A DNA stretch of 20,859 nucleotides. Origin: J088 sp003695505 [NCBI: Candidatus Dadabacteria bacterium] (lineage in GTDB: Bacteria > J088). Positions within the stretch are counted from its first letter, which is position 1, and each line of letters begins with the position of its first letter. The notes under the pieces are model-generated. The model was not told where the DNA came from and did not search any database. It saw only the letters and a program-made list of their open reading frames with translations. Positions 14,347 through 20,859 of this stretch are shown piece by piece. Where the stretch lies: assembly GCA_003695505.1 (NCBI GenBank), contig RFIY01000217.1, positions 1 to 20,859 on the forward strand. The letters are read 5' to 3'. Both the position numbers and the translations under genes were made by a program.

Positions 14347-17111
14347 TTCGTTTGTGGGTACTTGCGATCGCAGCGGCGTTGCTGGCGCCACGTTCGGCCG
14401 AGGCCGTCGGTGCACGTCTGAACTGCCCCGATTCGAGCCTGTCCGCGCGGATCGATCAGATCCTGCGGCGTTTCCCCGAACGCCTGGATTCGGACCAGAT
14501 GAATTTTGTTGTTCGGCGTCTGATGCTGTTGCGCGAGGTGCGGAACGTGACCGCCGAGGTCGGCAGTGACGGTCTGATCACGCTGGACGTATCTGTACGT
14601 CCGGTCATTCGGTCGATCGAGTATGAGATCGTCGACGGCGTATTCTGGGAGCGGGACCTGCTTGCTGAGCAAGCAGATGAATGGGAACTGCCGATGCGAT
14701 ACGATCAGGCGGTGACGCTCGAGATCGCCGACCGCGCACGGCAGACATTGATCGCCGAAGGCTTTCGTGACGCAGTTGCGACGCCGATACTCGAACAGAC
14801 AGGTGGTTCCTCCAGGCGTCTGCGTGTGCGTCTGCTGCGGGGACCTCAATACAAGATCGAGCGGCTGGATGTCGGTGGAGCCTCGTCGCGTCCACGCAGC
14901 GTGCGACTAGTCGGACGCACCTGGACGGATCGCGCCGTCGAGGCTGCCGCGGAATCGTGGGCCCAGCGTCTGCATGAGCAGGGCTATCTGGATGCAGCCG
15001 TACGCATCCTGTGCCACGCGACCGGCAGCGGCGTCGCACGCTGTGCTGCGCAGGTCGATCGCGGGCCGTTGACCGAGATCGTCTTCGTCGGCAATCGTAC
15101 ATTTGGTACGGCAGATCTGCTGGATGTGCTGGCACTCGACAATGGTCGACGGTACGACGCAGCCGACCTGGCGGGGCTTGGCGATTTGCTGGAGGACTTT
15201 TACACCGCGCAGGGCTTCTACGGCGTGCAGGTGACGACGACGATCGACGACCATGGAGACAGTCTGCGTATCGCGTCTTTCCACATTGCGGAGGGGGAGC
15301 GGGCCCGGTTTGTCGGGGTGCGTGTGCAGGGCGTGCCCGAATCGTACGCTGCCGATGTTTCGGATGTCCTTCAGATTTCGGCACGGCGTCTGGACGTGTT
15401 TTTCAGAGGTAAGGAACGCACGGTCGATGGCGGTGCCAGATCCGAGGAAGTCGACCGGCTTGCCGCATGGTTTCGGGAACAGGGGTATCTCGACGCCGAA
15501 GTAGACGATCTCGGGCTGACGGTAGCCGGCGGGCGCGCGTGGTGGGAGATTCGTGTCCGTCCAGGGGCGCGCGTGTTTCTCGGCGACGTGACGATCATCG
15601 GTGAGGCGCCGGGGCTGTCGGACGCGCTCGCAGTCATCAGACCCGGTGATGTCGCTCGTCCGGCAGAGATCGAGTCGGCGGTACGCGGGTGGCTCAACGA
15701 GATGCGGTCGGACGGCTACCTGGAAGCGCGCGCGCGGATCGCGCTTCAACGTGCCGCGCGGGACGAACTGATTGTCCGGGTCATTGCGGAGCGGGGGCCC
15801 AGATATTACATTGCCGATGTCGCCGTTGATGGTTTGTTGCGTACCGACGAACGCGCTGTGCTCGGGGTGCTACCGATGCGCGCTGGCGACGTTGCCGAGG
15901 ATGGACAACTTCAGGAAGCGAGGCGGATTCTGATCGAGCGACGCGTCTTCGGGCGCGTCGACGCCGCGTGGGAGCTGATCGACCCGGCCACCGGATGGGT
16001 CACGCCGCTCATTACGGTGAGCGAGCGCAATGCCGGAGAAGTCGAGTTTGGTGTCCTGTTCACGACCGAGGAAGGGCTTGGGTTCGACCTGCGCCTTGCA
16101 CACAACCGCATCGGGGGCGTCTTTCGTGGCCTCCAGTTGATTGGATCGGTGCTCTATCAACCCCAGGATTACCTGACGGGCGCAATCTTTCGCGAACCAC
16201 CCTGGCTGACTCGCTGGTCATTACGCTACCGTGAGCCGATTCCGGCGCGGTTTCCGGTCTTTGGCGATATGACCGGAACCCTTGAGCTCAACCGCAATGA
16301 TCGCGACATCGACTGGCTGACCTACAATGCGGCCGTGGGGCCAACATTCGAGCCGTTGAAGAACCTGAACGTCAACCTCTCGTATGTCTACGAGTGGTTT
16401 CAGGTGCTGAAGGTCAAGAAGTATCCACTTCTGGCCGCAGGTGTTGCCGTGACCGACCAGGTCGACCGCCTCGCAGGGCTGCGCCTGACGGCACTATGGG
16501 ACAACTTTGACAATCGCTTCGACCCGCGGAACGGCGTCGGTGCGTTTCAGGAAGCGCAGGTTCTGGATTCAGTCCTTGGCGGCGAGCACCGTCTGCTGCG
16601 TTATGAGGCAAATGTCCGGATGCTCAGGCAGACGCGGGGACGAATTGGCTTCTGGAGCAGCTTGCGCGGCGGCGTCATCTCGGCCTGGTCGTCCGAGGTT
16701 CCACGCCTGCGAACGAAGGTCTTTCGACTCGGCGGATCCTCGAGCGTACGGGGATACGCACGAGATTCCGTGTCACCGTACACGTCCGAGGATGCCCGGG
16801 ACGGCAGCACGATCGTCGACGACAACGGTCAACCGATCGCGGTCGCAACCGGTGGGCGGTGGTTCGTCAACGGGCAGGGCGAGACGCGGGTATTGCTGAC
16901 CGATTCGCTGGACCTGGCGCTGTTTCTGGATGCGGCGACGATCACGGGGTTCGATGGCCAGCGCGTCAACGCGGCCGGTACGGGTGCCGGGATGCTCTAC
17001 CATACACCGGCCGGCCCGATCCGGCTCGACGTTGGCCGCCGTCTCATCGACCTGCCAACGGACACCGGCGGCGATTTTCGCGTCCACTTTTACGTCCTGA
17101 CCACCTTTTGA
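14343..17111 (+). CDS. Omp85 family outer-membrane assembly protein (BamA/TamA-like) with about seven POTRA-like repeats
   Basis: Omp85 proteins insert beta-barrels into the outer membrane (BamA) or pair with TamB (TamA). The GTG start at 14343 gives a short signal peptide ending about SAEA-V. About seven POTRA-like repeats fill residues 22-563 by my reading: roughly 22-83 (incomplete), 84-163, 165-240, 241-318, 319-410, 411-485 and 486-563. A 16-strand-type barrel of about 360 residues follows. It has the loop-6 VRGY motif (802-805), the late strand GAGMLYHTPAGPIRLDVG and a C-terminal phenylalanine (F922). The third POTRA has a close cysteine pair (C224, C234). At 922 residues it is longer than E. 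coli BamA (about 810) or TamA (577). The start overlaps the tamB stop (GTGA), which favours a TamA-like partnership; whether it also serves as the cell's BamA cannot be told. I recall seven-POTRA Omp85 proteins being reported from myxobacteria, but have not verified it. Confidence 0.92.
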   Translation: MIRLWVLAIAAALLAPRSAEAVGARLNCPDSSLSARIDQILRRFPERLDSDQMNFVVRRLMLLREVRNVTAEVGSDGLITLDVSVRPVIRSIEYEIVDGVFWERDLLAEQADEWELPMRYDQAVTLEIADRARQTLIAEGFRDAVATPILEQTGGSSRRLRVRLLRGPQYKIERLDVGGASSRPRSVRLVGRTWTDRAVEAAAESWAQRLHEQGYLDAAVRILCHATGSGVARCAAQVDRGPLTEIVFVGNRTFGTADLLDVLALDNGRRYDAADLAGLGDLLEDFYTAQGFYGVQVTTTIDDHGDSLRIASFHIAEGERARFVGVRVQGVPESYAADVSDVLQISARRLDVFFRGKERTVDGGARSEEVDRLAAWFREQGYLDAEVDDLGLTVAGGRAWWEIRVRPGARVFLGDVTIIGEAPGLSDALAVIRPGDVARPAEIESAVRGWLNEMRSDGYLEARARIALQRAARDELIVRVIAERGPRYYIADVAVDGLLRTDERAVLGVLPMRAGDVAEDGQLQEARRILIERRVFGRVDAAWELIDPATGWVTPLITVSERNAGEVEFGVLFTTEEGLGFDLRLAHNRIGGVFRGLQLIGSVLYQPQDYLTGAIFREPPWLTRWSLRYREPIPARFPVFGDMTGTLELNRNDRDIDWLTYNAAVGPTFEPLKNLNVNLSYVYEWFQVLKVKKYPLLAAGVAVTDQVDRLAGLRLTALWDNFDNRFDPRNGVGAFQEAQVLDSVLGGEHRLLRYEANVRMLRQTRGRIGFWSSLRGGVISAWSSEVPRLRTKVFRLGGSSSVRGYARDSVSPYTSEDARDGSTIVDDNGQPIAVATGGRWFVNGQGETRVLLTDSLDLALFLDAATITGFDGQRVNAAGTGAGMLYHTPAGPIRLDVGRRLIDLPTDTGGDFRVHFYVLTTF

Positions 17112-17120
17112 CGATGGTGG

Positions 17121-17149
17121 TCGGGGCGCCGGAGCGTTTGCGGTACAAT
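17121..17149 (+). promoter_or_regulatory. Candidate promoter of the tRNA cluster
   Basis: TACAAT (17144-17149) is a good -10 hexamer 48 nt before tRNA-Ser(GGA). The -35 position (17121-17126, TCGGGG) is poor. Its place between the omp85 stop and the first tRNA supports a separate tRNA transcript. Confidence 0.4.
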
Positions 17150-17197
17150 ATCAAGTTCATTGGCGCGGCCGATGGGCTGTGAACCAGACAAGTTTTC

Positions 17198-17285
17198 GGA
17201 CAGGTGGCCGAGCGGCCGAAGGCGCACGCCTGGAACGCGTGTAGGGGGCAACTCCTCGTGGGTTCAAATCCCACCCTGTCCGCCA
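17198..17285 (+). tRNA. tRNA-Ser (anticodon GGA)
   Basis: The acceptor stem GGACAGG (17198-17204) pairs with CCTGTCC (17275-17281), then discriminator G and an encoded CCA. The anticodon stem CACGC/GCGTG holds the loop CTGGAAC, anticodon GGA, reading UCC and UCU. A long variable arm typical of serine tRNA follows, then the T arm GTGGG-TTCAAAT-CCCAC. Confidence 0.97.
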
Positions 17286-17350
17286 GATTTTTGCCCGCGA
17301 TTCAACCGAAAAAGGATCGCACGGGCGGATCTTTGATGTTTGCAGAGTCC

Positions 17351-17436
17351 GGACAGGTGGCCGAGTGGACGAAGGCGCTTGACTCGAAATCAAGTGTGCG
17401 CTTTGCGTACCGTGGGTTCGAATCCCACCCTGTCCG
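17351..17436 (+). tRNA. tRNA-Ser (anticodon CGA)
   Basis: The acceptor stem GGACAGG (17351-17357) pairs with CCTGTCC (17429-17435), discriminator G at 17436. The anticodon stem CTTGA/TCAAG holds loop CTCGAAA, anticodon CGA, reading UCG. It has a long class II variable arm. The next bases are CAC, so CCA is not encoded and must be added. Acceptor stem and T stem are identical to the tRNA-Ser(GGA) 65 nt upstream, and the D arm nearly so, which points to tandem duplication with anticodon change. Confidence 0.97.
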
Positions 17437-17489
17437 CACATTTTTGCCGACGGCGATACCTGCGTCGCCAGTCGGGTACATCGTTGGCA

Positions 17490-17566
17490 CGGGGCGTAGC
17501 GCAGCCTGGTAGCGCATCTGCTTTGGGAGCAGAGGGTCGCTGGTTCGAATCCAGTCGCCCCGACCA
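17490..17566 (+). tRNA. tRNA-Pro (anticodon TGG)
   Basis: The acceptor stem CGGGGCG (17490-17496) pairs with CGCCCCG (17556-17562), discriminator A and encoded CCA. The anticodon stem TCTGC/GCAGA holds loop TTTGGGA, anticodon TGG, reading CCA and, with modified U34, other proline codons. The 77-nt length and the C at position 1 fit bacterial proline tRNA. Confidence 0.97.
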
Positions 17567-17573
17567 TGGTTCG

Positions 17574-17602
17574 GGCCGGATCCTTCGGGGTCCGGCCGTT
17601 TT
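17574..17602 (+). terminator. Intrinsic terminator of the tRNA cluster
   Basis: GGCCGGATCC (17574-17583) and GGGTCCGGCC (17588-17597) form a 10-bp stem with one G-T pair, closed by a TTCG tetraloop between C and G (the very stable UUCG type), followed by G and four T. It starts 8 nt after the tRNA-Pro CCA. Confidence 0.88.
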
Positions 17603-17651
17603 CATTTCGCTGGATGATGGCGATTTTGTGCAGGGTCGCTGGCGTCGCGCC

Positions 17652-17681
17652 GTGAGCGGCATGCACATCCATGCCGCTCAC
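17652..17681. repeat. Perfect 12-bp inverted repeat before ftsB
   Basis: GTGAGCGGCATG (17652-17663) and CATGCCGCTCAC (17670-17681) are perfect inverted copies around CACATC. There is no T-run on either side, so it is not a standard terminator. A TATAGAAT sequence (17694-17701) begins 13 nt downstream, which makes an operator over a -35 region possible. It lies in the 230-nt gap between the tRNA terminator and ftsB. Confidence 0.7.
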
Positions 17682-17693
17682 CCGTCATTTCGA

Positions 17694-17701
17694 TATAGAA
17701 T
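17694..17701 (+). promoter_or_regulatory. Candidate -10 region for the ftsB cluster
   Basis: TATAGAAT contains two overlapping -10-like hexamers (TATAGA, TAGAAT) about 132 nt upstream of the ftsB start. The -35 position falls inside the perfect inverted repeat and is not a consensus match. Since a terminator precedes, a promoter somewhere in this gap is required. Confidence 0.3.
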
Positions 17702-17832
17702 TAACGTAGCCGCCAATTTTGTTGCCGACAGGATACGGGTTCGACCCTTGCCACAGATCGAAGTGTACGTCATTCGCGACGCGTTCGCCAAAGCGGCGAT
17801 GGCCGAACCGCATCCACCACGGGGCGCCCTCC

Positions 17833-18132
17833 GTGGGTGAGAACGCCAGCAAGGGAAAGCGCCTGCCCTGGGGCCCGCTGTTGTGGCTGCTGGCCGTGGC
17901 CGTCGTCATCTATGCCGCATTCGGCCCGTCGGGCTGGCGTGAGGTTCAGCGGCTGCACCAGGAACGGTTACAACTCGAGGAACGAATATCCGAACTTGAA
18001 GAGGAAAACCGGCGTCTGAAGTCCCAGCTGGACCGGCTCGAACACGATCCCGTCTTTCTTGAGCAGCTAGCCAGAGAAAAACTCGGCATGGTCTATCCCG
18101 ATGAGCGCATCGTCATCGTCCCGTCAAAGTAA
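17833..18132 (+). CDS. ftsB: Cell division protein FtsB / DivIC family (septum formation initiator)
   Basis: FtsB is a small bitopic inner-membrane protein of the divisome; it pairs with FtsL through a periplasmic coiled coil and with FtsQ. The 99-residue product has a short basic N-terminus, one membrane segment (about 14-32, GPLLWLLAVAVVIYAAFGP), a coiled coil (about 36-72, rich in E, L and R, including LEERISELEEENRRLKS) and the family tail FLEQLAREKLGMVYPDE. The start is taken as GTG 17833. The frame is open back to a TTG at 17719, but that would add a Cys/Pro/Arg-rich stretch atypical for the family. The downstream diguanylate cyclase start lies inside this gene, overlapping by 32 nt. 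Confidence 0.9.
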   Translation: MGENASKGKRLPWGPLLWLLAVAVVIYAAFGPSGWREVQRLHQERLQLEERISELEEENRRLKSQLDRLEHDPVFLEQLAREKLGMVYPDERIVIVPSK

Positions 18133-19945
18133 GCGCAAGGCGCACTGGGGGCGGCGTCTGCGTTTGTTTGGCCGTCGGGTCGCGCCGTGGCTCGGCGGTG
18201 GTGCGGTCGTGGGGCTGATGGTGGTTGCGTTTCCGCCTGTTGCCGCGAGGATGCCGCGTGCGCTTCATCTTGCAGCGATGATGGCCGCGGGGGCACTGGC
18301 CGGCTTCGCCTGGTGGCTGCGCGAGTGGTCGCTTGCCAGGGAGGCCTCAGCACATGCCGGGGATCGGCCGCGTCTCGTCCATGCCGCACCCGAAGGGATT
18401 GCGACGCTCTCACCGGCGGCGCGTCACGAACGACAGCGTACACGCGAGGCTCTGCTGAGAGGACGTTTGCAGGGCATCGTCAGCACCCTCAGGCACATCC
18501 TGTCGGCGCACGCTGCGGTGCTCTATGTCCAGAACGAGCGGGGCGAACTGGAGCTCGTATGTCACAGTGCGACCGATGAAGCACTCGTCGTGCCCGTCCT
18601 CGATGGCAAGCCGGGCGTGGTGCACTGGGCCTTTCGTCATGCGGAACCCTTCAGCGCGATGGAGCTTGGGCGATCCGTCAGCGGCATCGAATATTACTCT
18701 ATGGATCAGGGAATTCGCAGCCTCGTGGCTGTGCCCGTGTTGCGGCAGGAGGCCAGTGTCGGTGTGCTGGCCGTGGATTCTCGCGAGGTGCAGGCGTTTA
18801 CCGGGGATGAGTATGTTTATGTCCTGGAGTCGACGGCCATGCAGATTGCCAACTGGCTCGATCGCGATGCCGAGCAGGCCGACGCCGAAGAGGAGCTGGC
18901 GCAGTGGCGAGCATTTTTTGCGGCGGCCCAGCGGCTTCAGGCTATCGATGAGGTCGGCTCGGCCGTGGATTATGCCCTGGAGCTGGTGGACACAGTCGTG
19001 GATGCTGATCTCGTCGTGCTGTGCGAGGCCGTGCCCGGTCAACGCAGTTTCGTGATCCGCGGTGCGGCGGGAAGAACCTTCGGCGTCGAGTCCGATACCG
19101 GTTTTGCGGCGGATGAGAGCTGGCTGGGGCTTTCGCTGGAGCGCGGCTTCGTGCAGCGAATTGGCGATCTGTCGCGCCGCAAGGCCGGTTTGCCTCTGAT
19201 TTGTCGCGGTGATGGCATTCCCGATCAGGGTTCGGTTGTGGCGATCCCGGTCGACCGCCGCGATGGCGATGCTACGCCGGGCGGAGGTTTGCTTCTCTGG
19301 TCGCACCGTGCGGACATGTTTTCGGCCGCGGAAACCAGCATGCTCGAACAGCTCATGGCACCATTCTCGCTGGCGTGGTCACGTGTCCGCGTGACCGAAC
19401 AACTGCGTCAGATGGCAACCAGAGACGCACTGACCGGATTGAACAACCGGCGTGTTGCAAACGAACATTTCGAAGCTGAGCGACGCCGCGCCCTGCGCAC
19501 GGGAAAACCGCTGGCGGCGATTCTTTTCGACGTCGACCATTTCAAACGCGTCAATGACACCTGGGGGCACGACGTCGGCGACGATGTGCTACGGAACGTG
19601 GCCCGGGTGTTGCGCGAAAGTGTCCGCGAAACAGACCTGCCGGCGCGATACGGTGGTGAGGAGTTCTTTGTTGTACTTCCCGAGACGGACATCGACGGTG
19701 CAAGGCGGCTGGCCGAACGCATTCGCAAGCGCCTGGAAAAGTCTCGCGTGCCCCTGAAGAATGGGAAATTTCTGCAGGTGACGGCGAGTTTTGGCGTCGC
19801 GGTGTTCGATCCATCGCTCAACCCGGAAGAAGGGCTTACTGGCGTGGCCAAGCGTGCAGATCTGGCGCTTTATGCGGCCAAGGAAGGTGGACGCAATCAG
19901 GTACGGATCGCGGATGATGCCGACCATCCGCTGGCGGCGTTATGA
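18101..19945 (+). CDS. Membrane diguanylate cyclase, GAF-GAF-GGDEF
   Basis: A 614-residue c-di-GMP synthase. Two N-terminal membrane segments (about 29-49 and 54-74) follow a basic Ser/Arg/Lys-rich start. The first GAF domain (about 122-254) includes GIRSLVAVPVLRQEASVGVL. The second, more diverged GAF-like region covers about 272-435. The GGDEF domain (about 440-605) starts RDALTGLNNRR, has FDVDHFKRVNDTWGH, the active-site GGEEF (518-522) and an intact inhibitory site RETD (509-512), so it should be an active, feedback-inhibited cyclase. The ATG at 18101 lies within ftsB and lacks a clear ribosome site, suggesting translational coupling; a later start would remove the first membrane segment. 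Its stop overlaps the next gene by 4 nt. GAF ligand unknown. Confidence 0.93.
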   Translation: MSASSSSRQSKRKAHWGRRLRLFGRRVAPWLGGGAVVGLMVVAFPPVAARMPRALHLAAMMAAGALAGFAWWLREWSLAREASAHAGDRPRLVHAAPEGIATLSPAARHERQRTREALLRGRLQGIVSTLRHILSAHAAVLYVQNERGELELVCHSATDEALVVPVLDGKPGVVHWAFRHAEPFSAMELGRSVSGIEYYSMDQGIRSLVAVPVLRQEASVGVLAVDSREVQAFTGDEYVYVLESTAMQIANWLDRDAEQADAEEELAQWRAFFAAAQRLQAIDEVGSAVDYALELVDTVVDADLVVLCEAVPGQRSFVIRGAAGRTFGVESDTGFAADESWLGLSLERGFVQRIGDLSRRKAGLPLICRGDGIPDQGSVVAIPVDRRDGDATPGGGLLLWSHRADMFSAAETSMLEQLMAPFSLAWSRVRVTEQLRQMATRDALTGLNNRRVANEHFEAERRRALRTGKPLAAILFDVDHFKRVNDTWGHDVGDDVLRNVARVLRESVRETDLPARYGGEEFFVVLPETDIDGARRLAERIRKRLEKSRVPLKNGKFLQVTASFGVAVFDPSLNPEEGLTGVAKRADLALYAAKEGGRNQVRIADDADHPLAAL

Positions 19946-20538
19946 GAGGCGTACTGGCGATTTGTGCCTTGCTGCTGATCGCCGGGGCGCCGGCAGTGGA
20001 GGCGGCGCCTCTGCCGGATCGGCTGTTCAGTGGCGCCGCTGTCGCCGGCCCGATCGTGATCACACGGTACGACGTCTATGTCGAAGCTGTCATCAGCGCA
20101 GCATCGGACGGATATCGCTTCGAGGTTCCGCCCAATCGTGCGCTGATGCTGGATGCGTTGCGAGCGCGGTTGACACGCACGGCGATCCTCGATGCAGTGC
20201 GTGCGCGAGGCGACATCGTTTCGAGTCGGGAAGACCGGGAGCGTCTGCGGCGGTACCTGTTGCGGGCCTACGGCGGGCGCATCGAGGAATTCGTCCGACA
20301 GACGGGCATCAGCGAGCGGCGATTTGAAGCCGAGGTGCGTGAACGGACGTTGGCGCAGGCATGGATTCGAACCCTCGCCGCAACGTCGGGTGGTGGAAAC
20401 GAGGAGCTGGCGCGCCTTGATCGCGTTCGTCAGGCGATCGAACGAGTACGGTCACGGTACTTTGAACGTTACCCCGTCGAGATCGTAGATCCAGAACTGG
20501 CTGACGCATTGCCGTTTCCTTCGTTTGCCTCAGAGTGA
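19942..20538 (+). CDS. Small exported SurA-N-like protein without a PPIase domain
   Basis: A 198-residue protein with a clear signal peptide (about 1-21, hydrophobic core LAICALLLIAGAPA, cleavage near VEA-A). The mature part resembles the N-terminal chaperone domain of SurA/parvulin-type foldases: VITRYDVYVEAVIS near the start, a helix with ALMLDALRARLTRTAILDAV, then RRYLLRAYGGRIEEFVRQTGIS and a long Arg-rich helix. No parvulin domain follows; the protein ends at FPSFASE. The start overlaps the cyclase stop (ATGA). It could be a periplasmic chaperone for outer-membrane proteins, in keeping with the Omp85 and TamB genes nearby. The fold assignment is moderate; function is inferred. Confidence 0.6.
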   Translation: MRGVLAICALLLIAGAPAVEAAPLPDRLFSGAAVAGPIVITRYDVYVEAVISAASDGYRFEVPPNRALMLDALRARLTRTAILDAVRARGDIVSSREDRERLRRYLLRAYGGRIEEFVRQTGISERRFEAEVRERTLAQAWIRTLAATSGGGNEELARLDRVRQAIERVRSRYFERYPVEIVDPELADALPFPSFASE

Positions 20539-20592
20539 TTCGCTGCAGATCCGCGTTTGCCGGATCCGATGTTTGCGAGCCAGAATGGAACG

Positions 20593-20859
20593 ATGATCGA
20601 AGCACGCAAGAATCAGCATATCGATATCGTTTTGCAGCAGGACATCGAGCACCGCGGCGGATCACTGCTCGATTGTGTTGAACTGATCCATCAGAGCCTG
20701 CCGGAACTCGACCTGGACGAGATCGACCTGTCGGTACGACTGTTTGGCCGCACAGTCGCGTCTCCGCTGATGATCGCCGGAATGACCGGAGGGTCGGACC
20801 GTGCCGGGGACATCAATCGGCGCCTGGCCGCGATCGCTCAGCGGCATGCGACCACGCTC
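20593..20859 (+). CDS. fni: Type 2 isopentenyl-diphosphate delta-isomerase, N-terminal part (cut by the window edge)
   Basis: Fni is the FMN- and NADPH-dependent enzyme that interconverts isopentenyl and dimethylallyl diphosphate for isoprenoid synthesis. The 89 visible residues carry the family N-terminus: ARKNQHIDI, the ELIHQSLPELDLDEIDLS segment and the conserved PLMIAGMTGGSDRAGDIN loop. The full enzyme is about 340-360 residues. ATG 20593 with GGAA just upstream is preferred; an in-frame ATG at 20569 would add eight residues. It starts 54 nt after the SurA-like gene and may be read with the ftsB cluster. Type 2 isomerases are common in Gram-positives, archaea and myxobacteria. Confidence 0.94.
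   Translation, partial: MIEARKNQHIDIVLQQDIEHRGGSLLDCVELIHQSLPELDLDEIDLSVRLFGRTVASPLMIAGMTGGSDRAGDINRRLAAIAQRHATTL

Noticed and set aside
17198-17436. Direct repeat of about 15-20 nt spaced by about 150 nt, considered as a repeat or attachment site
   Set aside because: The repeated parts are the acceptor, D and T arms of two serine tRNAs; no integrase gene or partial tRNA copy is present.
17652-17681. Inverted repeat as an intrinsic terminator
   Set aside because: No T-run follows on either strand, and a good terminator already stands at 17574-17602.
17204-17840. Open reading frames across the tRNA cluster and the upstream extension of ftsB to TTG 17719
   Set aside because: They run through three well-formed tRNAs and a terminator, or add an atypical Cys/Pro/Arg-rich N-terminus before the FtsB membrane segment.

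Overview
The window is a gene-dense, high-GC stretch of a chromosome from a Gram-negative (diderm) bacterium. The outer-membrane machinery (an Omp85/BamA-family protein with about seven POTRA-like repeats, TamB, an OmpA-type protein), long acidic TPR proteins and a type 2 isopentenyl-diphosphate isomerase suggest a deltaproteobacterial or Myxococcota-like lineage. That placement is inference from gene content. There is no phage, transposon, CRISPR array or other obvious sign of recent transfer.

Layout: (1) On the minus strand, gatC and gatA (cut by the left edge) encode the tRNA-dependent amidotransferase and are joined by a 4-nt overlap. (2) Across a 324-nt divergent intergenic region, a large plus-strand gene (1888-5034) encodes an exported mosaic protein: signal peptide, three 9-residue repeats, a basic patch, a proline-rich stalk with PPP to PPPPP runs, a predicted beta-barrel, four carboxypeptidase-regulatory-like beta-sandwich repeats and a C-terminal OmpA-like domain. 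(3) efp (elongation factor P) follows with its own TATAAT box. (4) A compact plus-strand cluster (5880-17111, gaps of 31, 5 and 52 nt and a 4-nt overlap) encodes a 776-aa TPR protein, an ExeA-like ATPase with an altered Walker A motif and a long acidic repeat tail, YacG, TamB and the Omp85 protein. (5) A tRNA cluster, Ser(GGA)-Ser(CGA)-Pro(TGG), ends in a strong hairpin terminator. (6) A second plus-strand cluster holds ftsB (divisome), a GAF-GAF-GGDEF diguanylate cyclase, a short exported SurA-N-like protein, and fni, cut by the right edge.

Common thread: most of the window serves building or organising the cell envelope. TamB and the Omp85 protein act in outer-membrane assembly and lipid transport, the SurA-like protein may be a periplasmic chaperone, the OmpA-type protein probably lies at the outer membrane, FtsB acts in septation, and Fni supplies isoprenoid precursor. 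EF-P may be needed to translate the polyproline runs of the neighbouring OmpA-type protein. The least explained part is the TPR/ATPase pair at 5880-10191. It looks like a cytoplasmic scaffold plus a degenerate ATPase with an array of DLDALMADLE-type motifs, and is the best candidate here for an undescribed system.
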